Assembly: GCA_021844355.1 (NCBI GenBank)
Contig: JAKBTP010000101.1
Location: forward strand, 1 to 34,483
Direction: 5' to 3'
From: a bacterium
Lineage (GTDB): Bacteria > Chloroflexota > Dormibacteria > Aeolococcales > Bog-877
Length of the DNA stretch: 34,483 nt
Made by a program: the position numbers and the translations under genes. The notes beneath the pieces were generated by a model. The model was not told the DNA's origin, did not search any database, and saw only the letters and a program-made list of their open reading frames with translations. Shown piece by piece: positions 22,184 to 30,124 of this stretch (position 1 is the stretch's first letter; each line of letters begins with the position of its first letter).

Positions 22184-23412
22184 CCGAGCTGGCCTGGGGG
22201 GCGGAGGCGTGGTCCGAGGTCCGGGCCTCGCTGGACCGCTGCATCAAGTGCACCGTGTGCGAGACCGCCTGTCCGGTGGCCGCGGTCACCGAACTCTTCC
22301 CCGGCCCCAAGACCGTCGGCCCCCAGGCCGAGCGCTTCCGCACCGGTGGCCACTCGCCGGACCTCTCGGTGGACTACTGCTCCGGCTGCGGTATATGCAG
22401 CCGGGTGTGCCCCCAGGGGGTCCGGATCGCCGAGCTCAACTCAAGGGCCCGCTCCGAGCTCAAGCGGGAGCGGGGGGTGCCCCTTCGTGACCAGCTGGTG
22501 GCGCGCCCAGGGCTGCTGGGGCGGTTCGGGCGTCCTGTCGCCCCGCTCTTCAACCGGGCCATGGCCAACTCCCTGGTCCGCTGGGCGGGCGAGCGCACCA
22601 TCGGCATTCACCGCAGGGCGCCCGTGCCCCGCTCCACCACCCGCACCTTCTCCCACTGGGTAGGGCACCACGCGGGCACCAAGTCGGCTCGCCGGGTGGT
22701 CTACTTCCATGGCTGCAGCACCCAGTGGTACGAGCCCCACGTCGGCCAGAAGGTCACGGCCATCCTGGAGCACAACGGCTACCAGGTGATCATCCCCAAG
22801 CAGGACTGCTGCGGGCTGCCGTTGCAGTCCAATGGGCTCTTCCCCGCCGCCCGCAAGGCGGTGACCAGGCTGGCGCGGCAGCTGGTCCCGGACGCCACCG
22901 GCGACCTTCCGGTGATCTCCTCCTCCACCAGCTGTGGCCTGATGCTCAAGCGGGAAGCCCGCGAGATCCTGGGTGCGGACTCCCCCGAGCTGCGCTCGGT
23001 GAGCGCGCGCACCTATGACATCTTCGAGTTCCTGCGGGAACTCCACCAGCGGGGCGAACTCCGAACCGACTTCAAGCCGGTGCCGCTCACCGTGGCGTAC
23101 CACGCTCCCTGCCAGCAGCAGAACCAGTTGATCGGTAAGCCGGCGCTGGAGATCCTCCGGCTCATACCGGGGCTGAGGCTGGTCGAGCTCGATCGCTCCT
23201 GCTGCGGCATCGCCGGGACCTACGGGGTCAAGAGGGAGAAGTACGAGATCGCCATGCGGGTGGGGAAGCCGCTCTTCACCGACATCCAGGCCGAGGGGCC
23301 GGACCTCGTGGCCTGTGACAGCGAGACCTGCCGCTGGCAGATCTCGGCGGCCACCGGAGCCACCTCGGTCCATCCGCTCGAGATCCTCCACCGGGCCTAT
23401 GGCGGCAGCTGA
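22180..23412 (+). CDS. glpC: Glycerol-3-phosphate dehydrogenase, iron-sulfur subunit C
   Basis: This 410-residue subunit anchors GlpAB at the membrane and passes electrons to (mena)quinone. Two [4Fe-4S] ferredoxin motifs are present: C21, C24, C27, C31 and C67, C70, C73, C77. Two CCG domains follow, ending in DCCGLP and SCCGIAGTYGVK, with HGCSTQWYEPH and YHAPCQQQNQ as their leading halves. These can bind further clusters or quinone-site cofactors, as in heterodisulfide-reductase-like proteins. All expected cysteines are intact. The gene overlaps the dhaM fusion by 14 bases, which places the phosphotransfer protein firmly in this operon. Confidence 0.93.
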   Translation: MTELAWGAEAWSEVRASLDRCIKCTVCETACPVAAVTELFPGPKTVGPQAERFRTGGHSPDLSVDYCSGCGICSRVCPQGVRIAELNSRARSELKRERGVPLRDQLVARPGLLGRFGRPVAPLFNRAMANSLVRWAGERTIGIHRRAPVPRSTTRTFSHWVGHHAGTKSARRVVYFHGCSTQWYEPHVGQKVTAILEHNGYQVIIPKQDCCGLPLQSNGLFPAARKAVTRLARQLVPDATGDLPVISSSTSCGLMLKREAREILGADSPELRSVSARTYDIFEFLRELHQRGELRTDFKPVPLTVAYHAPCQQQNQLIGKPALEILRLIPGLRLVELDRSCCGIAGTYGVKREKYEIAMRVGKPLFTDIQAEGPDLVACDSETCRWQISAATGATSVHPLEILHRAYGGS

Positions 23413-25894
23413 GTCGCCCCCGGACCACGTCCGCCTGGTCCTGGTCTCCCACAGCTCCCAGCTGGCGGCCAGCGCTGCCGCTCTGGCCGCGGCCATGGCA
23501 CCGGAGGTGCTGGTGCTGCCGGCCGGCGGGGTGGGGGAGGACCCGGCCGTGCTGGGGACGGACGCCAAGCGGGTGGCGGAGTCCATCCAACGCGCCTGGT
23601 CCCCTGCCGGAGTGGTCGTCCTCATGGACCTGGGCAGTGCCGTCCTCTCGGCCGAGCTGGCGCTGGAGCTGCTCCCCGAGGGGCGGCGCCAGGGGGTCCG
23701 CCTCAGCTCCGCCCCGCTGGTCGAAGGGGCGGTGGCTGCGGCGGTGGCCGCCCAGGGGGGAGCGGACGTCGCCCAGGTGGTCCGGGAGGCGGAGGCGGGG
23801 CTCGCCGGGAAGCGTTCCCAGCTGGGCGACGCCCCCACCACTCCCCAGACCGGACCCCGCGGCGAGGAGAACGCCGGGTGGAGGGGGCTGACGGTGCGGG
23901 TGGACCTTCCCATGGGGCTCCACGCCCGGCCGGCGGCCCGGGTGGTCCAGCAGCTGGCGGGGCTGGACGCGGAGGTCCGGGCCACCAACGTCACCACCGG
24001 TGAGGGACCGGTCAGCGCCCGCAGCCTCAACGCCCTCGCCACCCTGCAGGTGGCGCCATCCCAGCTCCTCCTGTTCGAGGCCCGAGGGGCGGACGCGGAG
24101 CAGGTGCTCGGCCGGCTCGGCGAGCTGGCCGGCCGAGCCTTCGACGACCTGGAGGAGGCCGCCCCGGCGGCCCCAACGGAGGTCGCCGGGACGCCTCTCG
24201 CCCCCGGGGTCCTCGTGGGTCTGCCGGCTTCCCCCGGCGCCGCGGTGGGTGAGGTGGTCCACCTGGTACAGGCTGAGCTGGTGGTCCACGACCGGTTGCC
24301 CGGGCCTCCGCAGCGGGAGCTGGGCTCCCTGGAGGGCGCCCTGGGGGCCGTCCGGGAGGAGCTGAGGGAGCTGCGCGAGCGGACGGCCGGGCGATCGGGC
24401 AACTATGCCGCCGCCATCCTGGACGCCGACCTCCTCTTCCTGGACGACCCGGAGCTCTCCGGGCGGGCGCGGGAGGCGATCTCCGCCGGAGGAGTGACCG
24501 CGGAGGCCGCCTGGCAGGCTGCCGCGGAGGCCGCCCGCGCCAGCTGGGAGAGGGTCGCCGACGCCCGGCTGCGTCTCCGGGCCGCCGACCTGGACGGGGT
24601 GGCCCGGAGGGTGCTGGCCCACCTGCTGGGGTCACCTGAGGTGGTGCCGACCGGGACAGGCGTGCTGGTCGCCGAGGATCTGACCCCCGCGGACACCGCC
24701 CAGCTCGACCCGGCGTCTGTCCTCGGGATCGCCACCGCGGCCGGGGGCCCGACCTCGCACAGTGCCATCCTGGCGCGGACCCTGGGCATCCCGGCGGTGG
24801 TAGGGGTGGGGAAGGGGCTGCTCGAGCTTCCCGCCGGCCGGACGGTGCTCCTGGACGGTGACCGGGGAGTGGTCCGGCTCGACCCGACGGAGGAGGAGAG
24901 GGAGGCCGTGGGGAAGGAGGCGGCCCGGCGGGCCGAGGCCAGCCGCGCCGCCTCTAAGAAGGCGAGCCGCCCGGCTCGGACCCGGGACGGGACGGCGGTG
25001 GAGGTGGCGGCCAACATCGGGTCGGTGGCGGACGCCCGTGCCGCGGTCCTGGCCGGCGCCGACGGGGTGGGGCTCCTGCGGACCGAGTTCCTCTTTCAGG
25101 ACCGACCGGTCCTGCCCGACGAGGAGGCGCAGTTTCGCGAGTACAGCGAGATCGCCGTGGCCCTTCAGGGCCGGCCACTCACCATTCGCACGCTGGACGT
25201 GGGCGCGGACAAGCCCCTTGCGTCGCTGCCCCGGGACCCCGAGCCCAATCCGGCCCTCGGGGTGCGCGGCCTGCGCCTGGGCCTCGCCCGGCGAGACCTC
25301 CTTAGGACCCAGCTGGCGGCGGTGGCCCGGGTGGCGGCCGAGCACCGGGTCCGGGTCATGTTCCCCATGGTGGCCACGGTGGGCGAGGTGCGCAGCGCGC
25401 GCGAGCTCTTGGCGGCGCTCCCCGCGCCCGACCAGAGGCCAGGGGTCCCACCGCTGGAGGTGGGGATCATGGTCGAGGTTCCGGCGGCTGCGCTGGCCGC
25501 GGACCGGCTGGCCGAGCTGGTCGACTTCCTGTCGATCGGCACCAATGACCTCTCCCAGTACACCATGGCCGCCGACCGGGGAAACGGCGGGCTGCGGGGA
25601 CTGGCCGACCCCCTCCACCCGGCGGTCCTCCGCCTCATCCAGCTGACCGCGGCGGCCGCCACGGGGGCGCGCTGGGCGGGGGTCTGCGGCGAGCTGGCGG
25701 GGGACCCACTGGCCACCGAGCTGCTGATCGGGCTGGGGGTGAGGGAGCTGTCCGCCGCGCCGCGGCTGGTGCCGGGGGTCAAGGAGGCGGTTCGTGCCTG
25801 CACCCTCGCGCGGGCCCGGCGGCTGGCCGAGCGGGCACTTCAGCTGCCCGACGCCGATGCGGTTCGGGAGCTGCTCAAAGAGCCTCGCCGCTGA
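23399..25894 (+). CDS. dhaM: Fused DhaM-HPr-Enzyme I phosphotransfer protein
   Basis: This 831-residue protein carries an entire PEP-to-DhaL phosphate relay. Residues 1-135 are a DhaM/EIIA-Man domain with H18 in VSHSSQLA. Residues 163-250 are HPr with H175 in GLHARPAA and S209 in ARSL aligned with regulatory Ser46. Residues 270-831 are a full-length Enzyme I with phospho-histidine H454 (GGPTSHSAILAR). The PEP-binding barrel is present with LLRTEFLF (559-566), GTNDLSQYTMAADR and C763 (GVCGEL). E. coli DhaM has only a truncated EI part; here the PEP-binding domain is complete. Linkers are Ala/Pro/Glu-rich. The frame opens earlier, but the ATG at 23399 begins just before the family sequence. Confidence 0.93.
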   Translation: MAAAESPPDHVRLVLVSHSSQLAASAAALAAAMAPEVLVLPAGGVGEDPAVLGTDAKRVAESIQRAWSPAGVVVLMDLGSAVLSAELALELLPEGRRQGVRLSSAPLVEGAVAAAVAAQGGADVAQVVREAEAGLAGKRSQLGDAPTTPQTGPRGEENAGWRGLTVRVDLPMGLHARPAARVVQQLAGLDAEVRATNVTTGEGPVSARSLNALATLQVAPSQLLLFEARGADAEQVLGRLGELAGRAFDDLEEAAPAAPTEVAGTPLAPGVLVGLPASPGAAVGEVVHLVQAELVVHDRLPGPPQRELGSLEGALGAVREELRELRERTAGRSGNYAAAILDADLLFLDDPELSGRAREAISAGGVTAEAAWQAAAEAARASWERVADARLRLRAADLDGVARRVLAHLLGSPEVVPTGTGVLVAEDLTPADTAQLDPASVLGIATAAGGPTSHSAILARTLGIPAVVGVGKGLLELPAGRTVLLDGDRGVVRLDPTEEEREAVGKEAARRAEASRAASKKASRPARTRDGTAVEVAANIGSVADARAAVLAGADGVGLLRTEFLFQDRPVLPDEEAQFREYSEIAVALQGRPLTIRTLDVGADKPLASLPRDPEPNPALGVRGLRLGLARRDLLRTQLAAVARVAAEHRVRVMFPMVATVGEVRSARELLAALPAPDQRPGVPPLEVGIMVEVPAAALAADRLAELVDFLSIGTNDLSQYTMAADRGNGGLRGLADPLHPAVLRLIQLTAAAATGARWAGVCGELAGDPLATELLIGLGVRELSAAPRLVPGVKEAVRACTLARARRLAERALQLPDADAVRELLKEPRR

Positions 25895-25910
25895 CCGTCG
25901 CGCATCTCCC

Positions 25911-25919
25911 TGCTACGAT
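25911..25919 (+). promoter_or_regulatory. Extended -10 TGCTACGAT before pgsA
   Basis: TGnTACGAT is an extended -10 element starting 16 bases after the dhaM fusion gene. It suggests that the phospholipid genes can be expressed apart from the glycerol operon. Initiation near 25926 would be just before a GTG that opens a short upstream ORF. Confidence 0.45.
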
Positions 25920-25929
25920 CTGCGGCGAG

Positions 25930-25980
25930 GTGGAGCCGCAAGCGAGAGCCACGCGGCGCCGCATGCGCTCGGGTCGCTGA
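25930..25980 (+). CDS. Sixteen-codon upstream ORF ending on the pgsA start
   Basis: GTG at 25930 opens a basic peptide (VEPQARATRRRMRSGR, first residue read as Met). Its TGA (25978-25980) overlaps the pgsA ATG as TGATG. pgsA itself has no clear ribosome site, so translation could reinitiate from here. The start is a few bases after the predicted transcription start. Coincidence is possible. Confidence 0.3.
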   Translation: MEPQARATRRRMRSGR

Positions 25981-26606
25981 TGGGAGCTCGCGGGACCGCA
26001 CCCAGCCCCTCCGGAGCCGGGGCAGCGGCGCCGGCCGCGCCGGCCCGGGGCGGCCCCTGGCAGACCGGGGCGGTGGCCGGGGCCACCGGACTGCGCCTCG
26101 CGGCCGCCCCTGCCGTCATGGCGCTCTGCCTGGCCGCCGACTACCTGGCGGCACTGCTGGTCTTCGCGCTCGCCGCCGCGACCGACTACCTGGACGGGTA
26201 CCTGGCCCGTCGCTGGCGGGTGACCACCGCCACGGGCAGCTTCCTCGACACCACCGCCGACAAGCTGCTGGTGACCGCCGCCCTGGTGGCGCTGGTCGCG
26301 GTGGACCGCGCCTCCCCCTGGGCGGCCGCCGCCATCGTGGGTCGGGAGGTGATGATCCTCGGCCTGAGAGCGGCCGCGGCCTCCCACGGGGTGGTGGTGG
26401 TCGCCTCGCAGCTGGGGCGGGTCAAGGCCACCGTGCAGTTCGTGGCGGTGGCCGCGTCCCTGTACGCCGTGGGCCCCGCCCTCGGCCCCCTGCCCCTCTA
26501 CCAGTGGCTGATGTGGCTGGCGGTGGCGCTCACCCTCCTCTCCGCCGCTGACTACCTCCGCCGTTTCTCCGGGGTGGCCACCGGGCGCGCCGAGGCGCCC
26601 CGATGA
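25980..26606 (+). CDS. pgsA: CDP-diacylglycerol--glycerol-3-phosphate phosphatidyltransferase-like enzyme
   Basis: This 208-residue membrane enzyme of the CDP-alcohol phosphatidyltransferase family probably makes phosphatidylglycerophosphate from CDP-diacylglycerol and glycerol-3-phosphate. The signature is complete: D69, D72, G73, A76, R77, G86, D90, D94 (DYLDGYLARRW...GSFLDTTADK). The first 30 residues are Ala/Pro/Gly-rich and probably disordered. About five membrane helices follow. The frame extends to 25794, but that part reads through the end of the dhaM gene. The ATG at 25980 fits the TGATG overlap with the short ORF. The stop overlaps the next gene as ATGA. Confidence 0.87.
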   Translation: MGARGTAPSPSGAGAAAPAAPARGGPWQTGAVAGATGLRLAAAPAVMALCLAADYLAALLVFALAAATDYLDGYLARRWRVTTATGSFLDTTADKLLVTAALVALVAVDRASPWAAAAIVGREVMILGLRAAAASHGVVVVASQLGRVKATVQFVAVAASLYAVGPALGPLPLYQWLMWLAVALTLLSAADYLRRFSGVATGRAEAPR

Positions 26607-27586
26607 GCTCCGGCGCGGTGGTGGTGGTCGGGGCCACCGGGTTCCTCGGCTCGGCCCTCCTCGCCGACCTCGTGGCCGCCGGGGTGGAGCCGCGCGGCAC
26701 CTTCCGCTCCCCCGGTGGCGAGGCCGCCGTCGCCAGACTGGGGGGGCTGCCGGTCCCGGCCGACCTCCTGGATCCCGCGAGCCTTCGCCGGGCCCTGGAC
26801 GGCTCCTCCCTCGCCTACCACCTGGGCGGGCTGAACAGCCTGTGTCCCCGAGACCCGGGCCGTCTATTCGAGGTCAACGTGCGCGGGTCTGCCAACCTGA
26901 TCCAGGCGGCCGCGGCCGTGGGCGTGCGCCGGGTGGTCTACACCTCCTCCGCCGCCACCATCGGTGAGCCGGCCGGGGTGGTCGCCACCGAGGAGTCGGC
27001 GCACCGCGGGTGGTTCCTCTCCACCTACGAGCGCTCCAAGTACCTCGCCGAGCGCCGGGTCCTGGAGCTCGGCCGGGAGCTCGGAGTGGAGGTCGTCTGC
27101 CTGAACCCCTCCTCGGTCCAGGGCCCCGGCCGCACCGGAGGGACGGCCCGGTTCCTCATCCGTTACGCCCAGGGCAGGTTGCGCTGGATGGTCCGGACCC
27201 GGGTGAGCCTGCTGGCGGTCGGCGACTGCGTCGCCGCCCACCGGCTGGCTGCCGAGCGGGGCCGCCCGGGGCGGCGCTACCTGCTCAACTCGTTCACCAT
27301 GCCGATTGAGGAATTGCTGGAGCTGGCGGGTCGGATCTCCGGCGTGCAGCACCGGCTTCACTTCCTGCCACCGCGGCTTGCCGTGGCCGGCGCGGTGGCC
27401 GTGGGGCGCCTGGCCGCGATGACCGGCCGCCGGGCGCCCGTGTGCGGGGAGATGGTGCGGACCCTCCTGCACGGCCACGCCTACGACGGCGCTCAGGCGG
27501 CTCGGGAGCTCGGCCTCAGCTACACCTCAGCCGAGGACCTCCTTCGCCAGACCTTCGCCTGGTACCGCTCACAGAGGCTGCTCTGA
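26603..27586 (+). CDS. NAD-dependent epimerase/dehydratase family protein
   Basis: This 327-residue extended short-chain dehydrogenase has the nucleotide motif GATGFLG (10-16) and the catalytic set Y142-x3-K146 (TYERSK) with Ser115/116 in VVYTSSAAT. The substrate is unknown. The layout resembles dihydroflavonol-reductase-like and hopanoid/sterol-associated epimerases. In a lipid operon it might modify a sugar or terpenoid head group, but this is speculation. It overlaps pgsA as ATGA and is followed by an acyltransferase after 14 bases, so all three are probably one transcript. Confidence 0.82.
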   Translation: MSSGAVVVVGATGFLGSALLADLVAAGVEPRGTFRSPGGEAAVARLGGLPVPADLLDPASLRRALDGSSLAYHLGGLNSLCPRDPGRLFEVNVRGSANLIQAAAAVGVRRVVYTSSAATIGEPAGVVATEESAHRGWFLSTYERSKYLAERRVLELGRELGVEVVCLNPSSVQGPGRTGGTARFLIRYAQGRLRWMVRTRVSLLAVGDCVAAHRLAAERGRPGRRYLLNSFTMPIEELLELAGRISGVQHRLHFLPPRLAVAGAVAVGRLAAMTGRRAPVCGEMVRTLLHGHAYDGAQAARELGLSYTSAEDLLRQTFAWYRSQRLL

Positions 27587-27600
27587 GCTAGGGCGGTCCC

Positions 27601-28461
27601 ATGTCTCCCGGCCTATACTCCAAGTTGGCCGGCCTGGTCGGGGCCCGGACGGTGAGGCAGCGGCCCTGCGGGGAGATGCGGATTTTGGAGCAAGGCGAGC
27701 GGCCCAGGCCCTGGCGCCGAGCCTACCGCCGTGACCGCGACCTGCCCTGGGCGCGCAGCCCCGCCGCACGAGCGGTCCGAGGAGCCCTGCTCAACTTCGT
27801 GATCGGGCCGGTGGTACACCACTACGGCCATCCCCGGGTGCGGGGGCTGGAGAACCTGCGCGGGCTGCGGCCCCCCTTCCTCCTGGCCGCCAATCACTCC
27901 AGCCACCTGGACACCCCGGCCATCCTGCTGGCCCTGCCGCCCCGCCTGAGGCGCCGGACCCTGGTGGCGGCGGCCGCCGACTACTTCTTCGACGAGCCCT
28001 GGAAGGGGGCGTTGGTGGCGCTGGCGGTGGGGGCGATCGCCGTCGAGCGGGAGCGCCCGCCCCGCCAGTCGGTCAAGCTGGTGCGCCGCCTGCTCCAGGA
28101 GGGCTGGAACCTGGTGGTCTTCCCGGAGGGGGGGCGAAGCCACGACGGCCGCCTGCACCGGGGCAAGCGGGGGATCGCCCATCTGGCGGCGGCGGCCGGA
28201 GTACCGGTGGTGCCGGTGGGGATCGTCGGCACCTTCGCCGCTCTGCCGGCGGGGTACCACTGGCCGCGCCGTAGCCAGCTCGAGGTGCGCTTTGGCAAGC
28301 CGATGTTCCGCAACGCCCAGGAGCGGCCCCAACCTGGCCCGGCCGGGCTCAGGTCAGCCACCGAGGGGATCATGGCCTCGATCCAGGCGCTGACCGGTCA
28401 GGAGCTCGCCGCCGAGGAGGCCGTGCCCCTCGATGCCAGCGGTGCCCGCCGGGCCAGCTGA
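27601..28461 (+). CDS. 1-acylglycerol-3-phosphate acyltransferase-like (PlsC family)
   Basis: This 286-residue acyltransferase probably esterifies lysophosphatidic acid or a related lipid at the membrane. The catalytic H-x4-D is H99-SSHL-D104 (AANHSSHLDT) and the substrate-binding block is FPEGGRS (174-180). VVPVGIVGTFAALP is the conserved block IV. The N-terminal 60 residues are basic and may be partly spurious: the ATG at 27601 has a poor ribosome site and an internal ATG at 27676 is possible. It follows the epimerase closely. With pgsA, this makes a phospholipid operon behind the glycerol-3-phosphate-producing genes. Confidence 0.85.
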   Translation: MSPGLYSKLAGLVGARTVRQRPCGEMRILEQGERPRPWRRAYRRDRDLPWARSPAARAVRGALLNFVIGPVVHHYGHPRVRGLENLRGLRPPFLLAANHSSHLDTPAILLALPPRLRRRTLVAAAADYFFDEPWKGALVALAVGAIAVERERPPRQSVKLVRRLLQEGWNLVVFPEGGRSHDGRLHRGKRGIAHLAAAAGVPVVPVGIVGTFAALPAGYHWPRRSQLEVRFGKPMFRNAQERPQPGPAGLRSATEGIMASIQALTGQELAAEEAVPLDASGARRAS

Positions 28462-28471
28462 CCCTCCCCGC

Positions 28472-28477
28472 TACCCT
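28472..28477 (+). promoter_or_regulatory. -10-like TACCCT of a probable leaderless purE promoter
   Basis: TACCCT ends exactly six bases before the purE ATG (ATCCCC between), with no ribosome site in the gap. The spacing is identical to that at 4324 (minus strand) and 4834. No -35 is clear. Confidence 0.5.
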
Positions 28478-28483
28478 ATCCCC

Positions 28484-29008
28484 ATGGAAGCGGACCCGGA
28501 CTCCCAGGCTGCCGATGCGCCCCTGGTGGGGGTGGTGATGGGGTCTCGCTCGGACTGGGAGACGATGCGCCACGCCGCGGAGACCCTGGAGCGTCTCGGA
28601 GTCCCCCATGAGGTGCGGGTGGTGTCCGCCCACCGGACCCCCGAGCTGCTCAGCCGGTACGCCGCCGAGGCGCAGGGCAGGGGGCTCAGGGTGTTGATCG
28701 CCGGCGCCGGGGGAGCCGCCCACCTGCCGGGGATGCTGGCTGCCGGAACCCACCTTCCGGTCCTGGGGGTGCCGGTGGAGACGAAGGCGCTGGGCGGGCT
28801 CGACTCCCTCCTGGCCATAGTCCAGATGCCAGCCGGGGTCCCCGTGGGCACCCTGGCGGTGGGGAAAGCCGGCGCGGTGAACGCAGCCTTGCTGGCGGCC
28901 GCCGTCCTGGCCCTCTCGGATGCCGGCGTTCAGTCAAGGCTCCTGGAGTACCGCCGCCATCAGACCGAGGAGGTGCTCGCCACCGGCGACCCCCGGCAGG
29001 CGGGCTAG
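28484..29008 (+). CDS. purE: N5-carboxyaminoimidazole ribonucleotide mutase
   Basis: Class I PurE isomerises N5-CAIR to CAIR in purine synthesis. The 174-residue protein carries GSRSDW (20-25), SAHRTP (48-53, catalytic H50) and GAGGAAHLPGM (74-84), followed by PVETKALGGLDSLLAIVQMPAGVPV. All are complete. An in-frame ATG at 28433 lies inside the previous gene. The start at 28484 is preferred because it gives the usual length and sits six bases after a leaderless-type -10. purK follows after three bases, so the two steps of the bacterial AIR carboxylation route are adjacent. Confidence 0.95.
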   Translation: MEADPDSQAADAPLVGVVMGSRSDWETMRHAAETLERLGVPHEVRVVSAHRTPELLSRYAAEAQGRGLRVLIAGAGGAAHLPGMLAAGTHLPVLGVPVETKALGGLDSLLAIVQMPAGVPVGTLAVGKAGAVNAALLAAAVLALSDAGVQSRLLEYRRHQTEEVLATGDPRQAG

Positions 29009-29011
29009 CCG

Positions 29012-30124
29012 GTGGTGCGGGTGGGCTGCCTGGGAGGTGGCCAGCTGGGGCGGATGTTGGCCCTGGCCGGAAGGCCCCTGGGGCTGAGCTTCACCTTCCT
29101 GGAGCCTCAGCCCGATTCCTCGGCGGGCCAGGTGGGCTCACAGCTCCAAGGGGCCTACGACGACCCCGGGAGGCTGCGCGAGCTGGCGGAGTCTAGCGAC
29201 CTGGTGACCTTTGAGTTCGAGTCCGTTCCCGAGCGGGCGGCCACAGAGCTGGCCGGTCGGTGCCCCGTCTTCCCCCCGCCGAGGGCGCTGGCGGTGGCCC
29301 AGGACCGGCTCCGGGAGAAGGAGATCTTCGCCCGGCTCGGGATCCCCAGCGCTCCCTACCACCCGGTCGCCGGCCCCGCGGATCTGCCGCCGGCGCTGGA
29401 GGCGGTGCCGCCACCGGCACGGCTCAAGACCAGGACCCTGGGCTATGACGGCCATGGCCAGGTCAGGGTGGACGGTCTGGAGTCGCTGCGCCGGGCGTTC
29501 GAGGCCGTCCAGGCCGTCCCGTCCATCCTGGAGCGGGAGCAGCATTTCAGCCGGGAGCTCTCGGTCCTGGGGGTGCGCTCGGGCCGTGGGGAGCTGGCCT
29601 TCTATCCCCTCACGGAGAACCACCACGAGGGGTCGGTGCTGCGCCTCTCGGTCGCTCCGGCGCCGCGCCTTGAGGCCACACTCCAGCGACGCGCGGAGGA
29701 GATCTGCGCTGCGGTCATGGAGGAGCTGGAGTACGTCGGGGTGATGGCCATCGAGCTCTTCGACCAGGAGGGGGAGCTGGTGGCCAACGAGATCGCGCCG
29801 CGGGTGCACAACTCCGGCCACTGGACCATCGAGGGGGCCGTCACCTCTCAGTTCGAGAACCACCTCCGGGCCGGTCTGGGGTGGCCGCTGGGGGAGACGT
29901 CGGCCCGCGGCCGTTCGGTGATGCTCAACATCCTCGGCGAGCTTCCCCCAGCCCCCGGTGTGCTTGCGGTCCCGGGAAGCCACCTGCACCTGTATGGCAA
30001 AGAGCCCCGGGCGGGCCGCAAGCTGGGCCACGTCACCGTCAGCCCCGCCCCAGATTGGGGGGGCGTAATGGCGCTCGGGCGCCTGCCGGGCATCCGAGTT
30101 CCGCCCGCGGCCACCGCCGGATGA
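29012..30124 (+). CDS. purK: N5-carboxyaminoimidazole ribonucleotide synthase
   Basis: This 370-residue ATP-grasp enzyme uses ATP and bicarbonate to convert AIR to N5-CAIR, the substrate of PurE. The N-terminal preATP-grasp fold has GCLGGGQLGRMLA. LKTRTLGYDGHGQ is the ATP-lid block. The metal-binding segment ANEIAPRVHNSGHWTIEGA (about 265-283) is diagnostic. Length and motifs are normal. The start is the first of two adjacent GTG codons. Its stop overlaps the holB ATG as ATGA, tying DNA-replication and purine genes into one transcript. Confidence 0.95.
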   Translation: MVRVGCLGGGQLGRMLALAGRPLGLSFTFLEPQPDSSAGQVGSQLQGAYDDPGRLRELAESSDLVTFEFESVPERAATELAGRCPVFPPPRALAVAQDRLREKEIFARLGIPSAPYHPVAGPADLPPALEAVPPPARLKTRTLGYDGHGQVRVDGLESLRRAFEAVQAVPSILEREQHFSRELSVLGVRSGRGELAFYPLTENHHEGSVLRLSVAPAPRLEATLQRRAEEICAAVMEELEYVGVMAIELFDQEGELVANEIAPRVHNSGHWTIEGAVTSQFENHLRAGLGWPLGETSARGRSVMLNILGELPPAPGVLAVPGSHLHLYGKEPRAGRKLGHVTVSPAPDWGGVMALGRLPGIRVPPAATAG

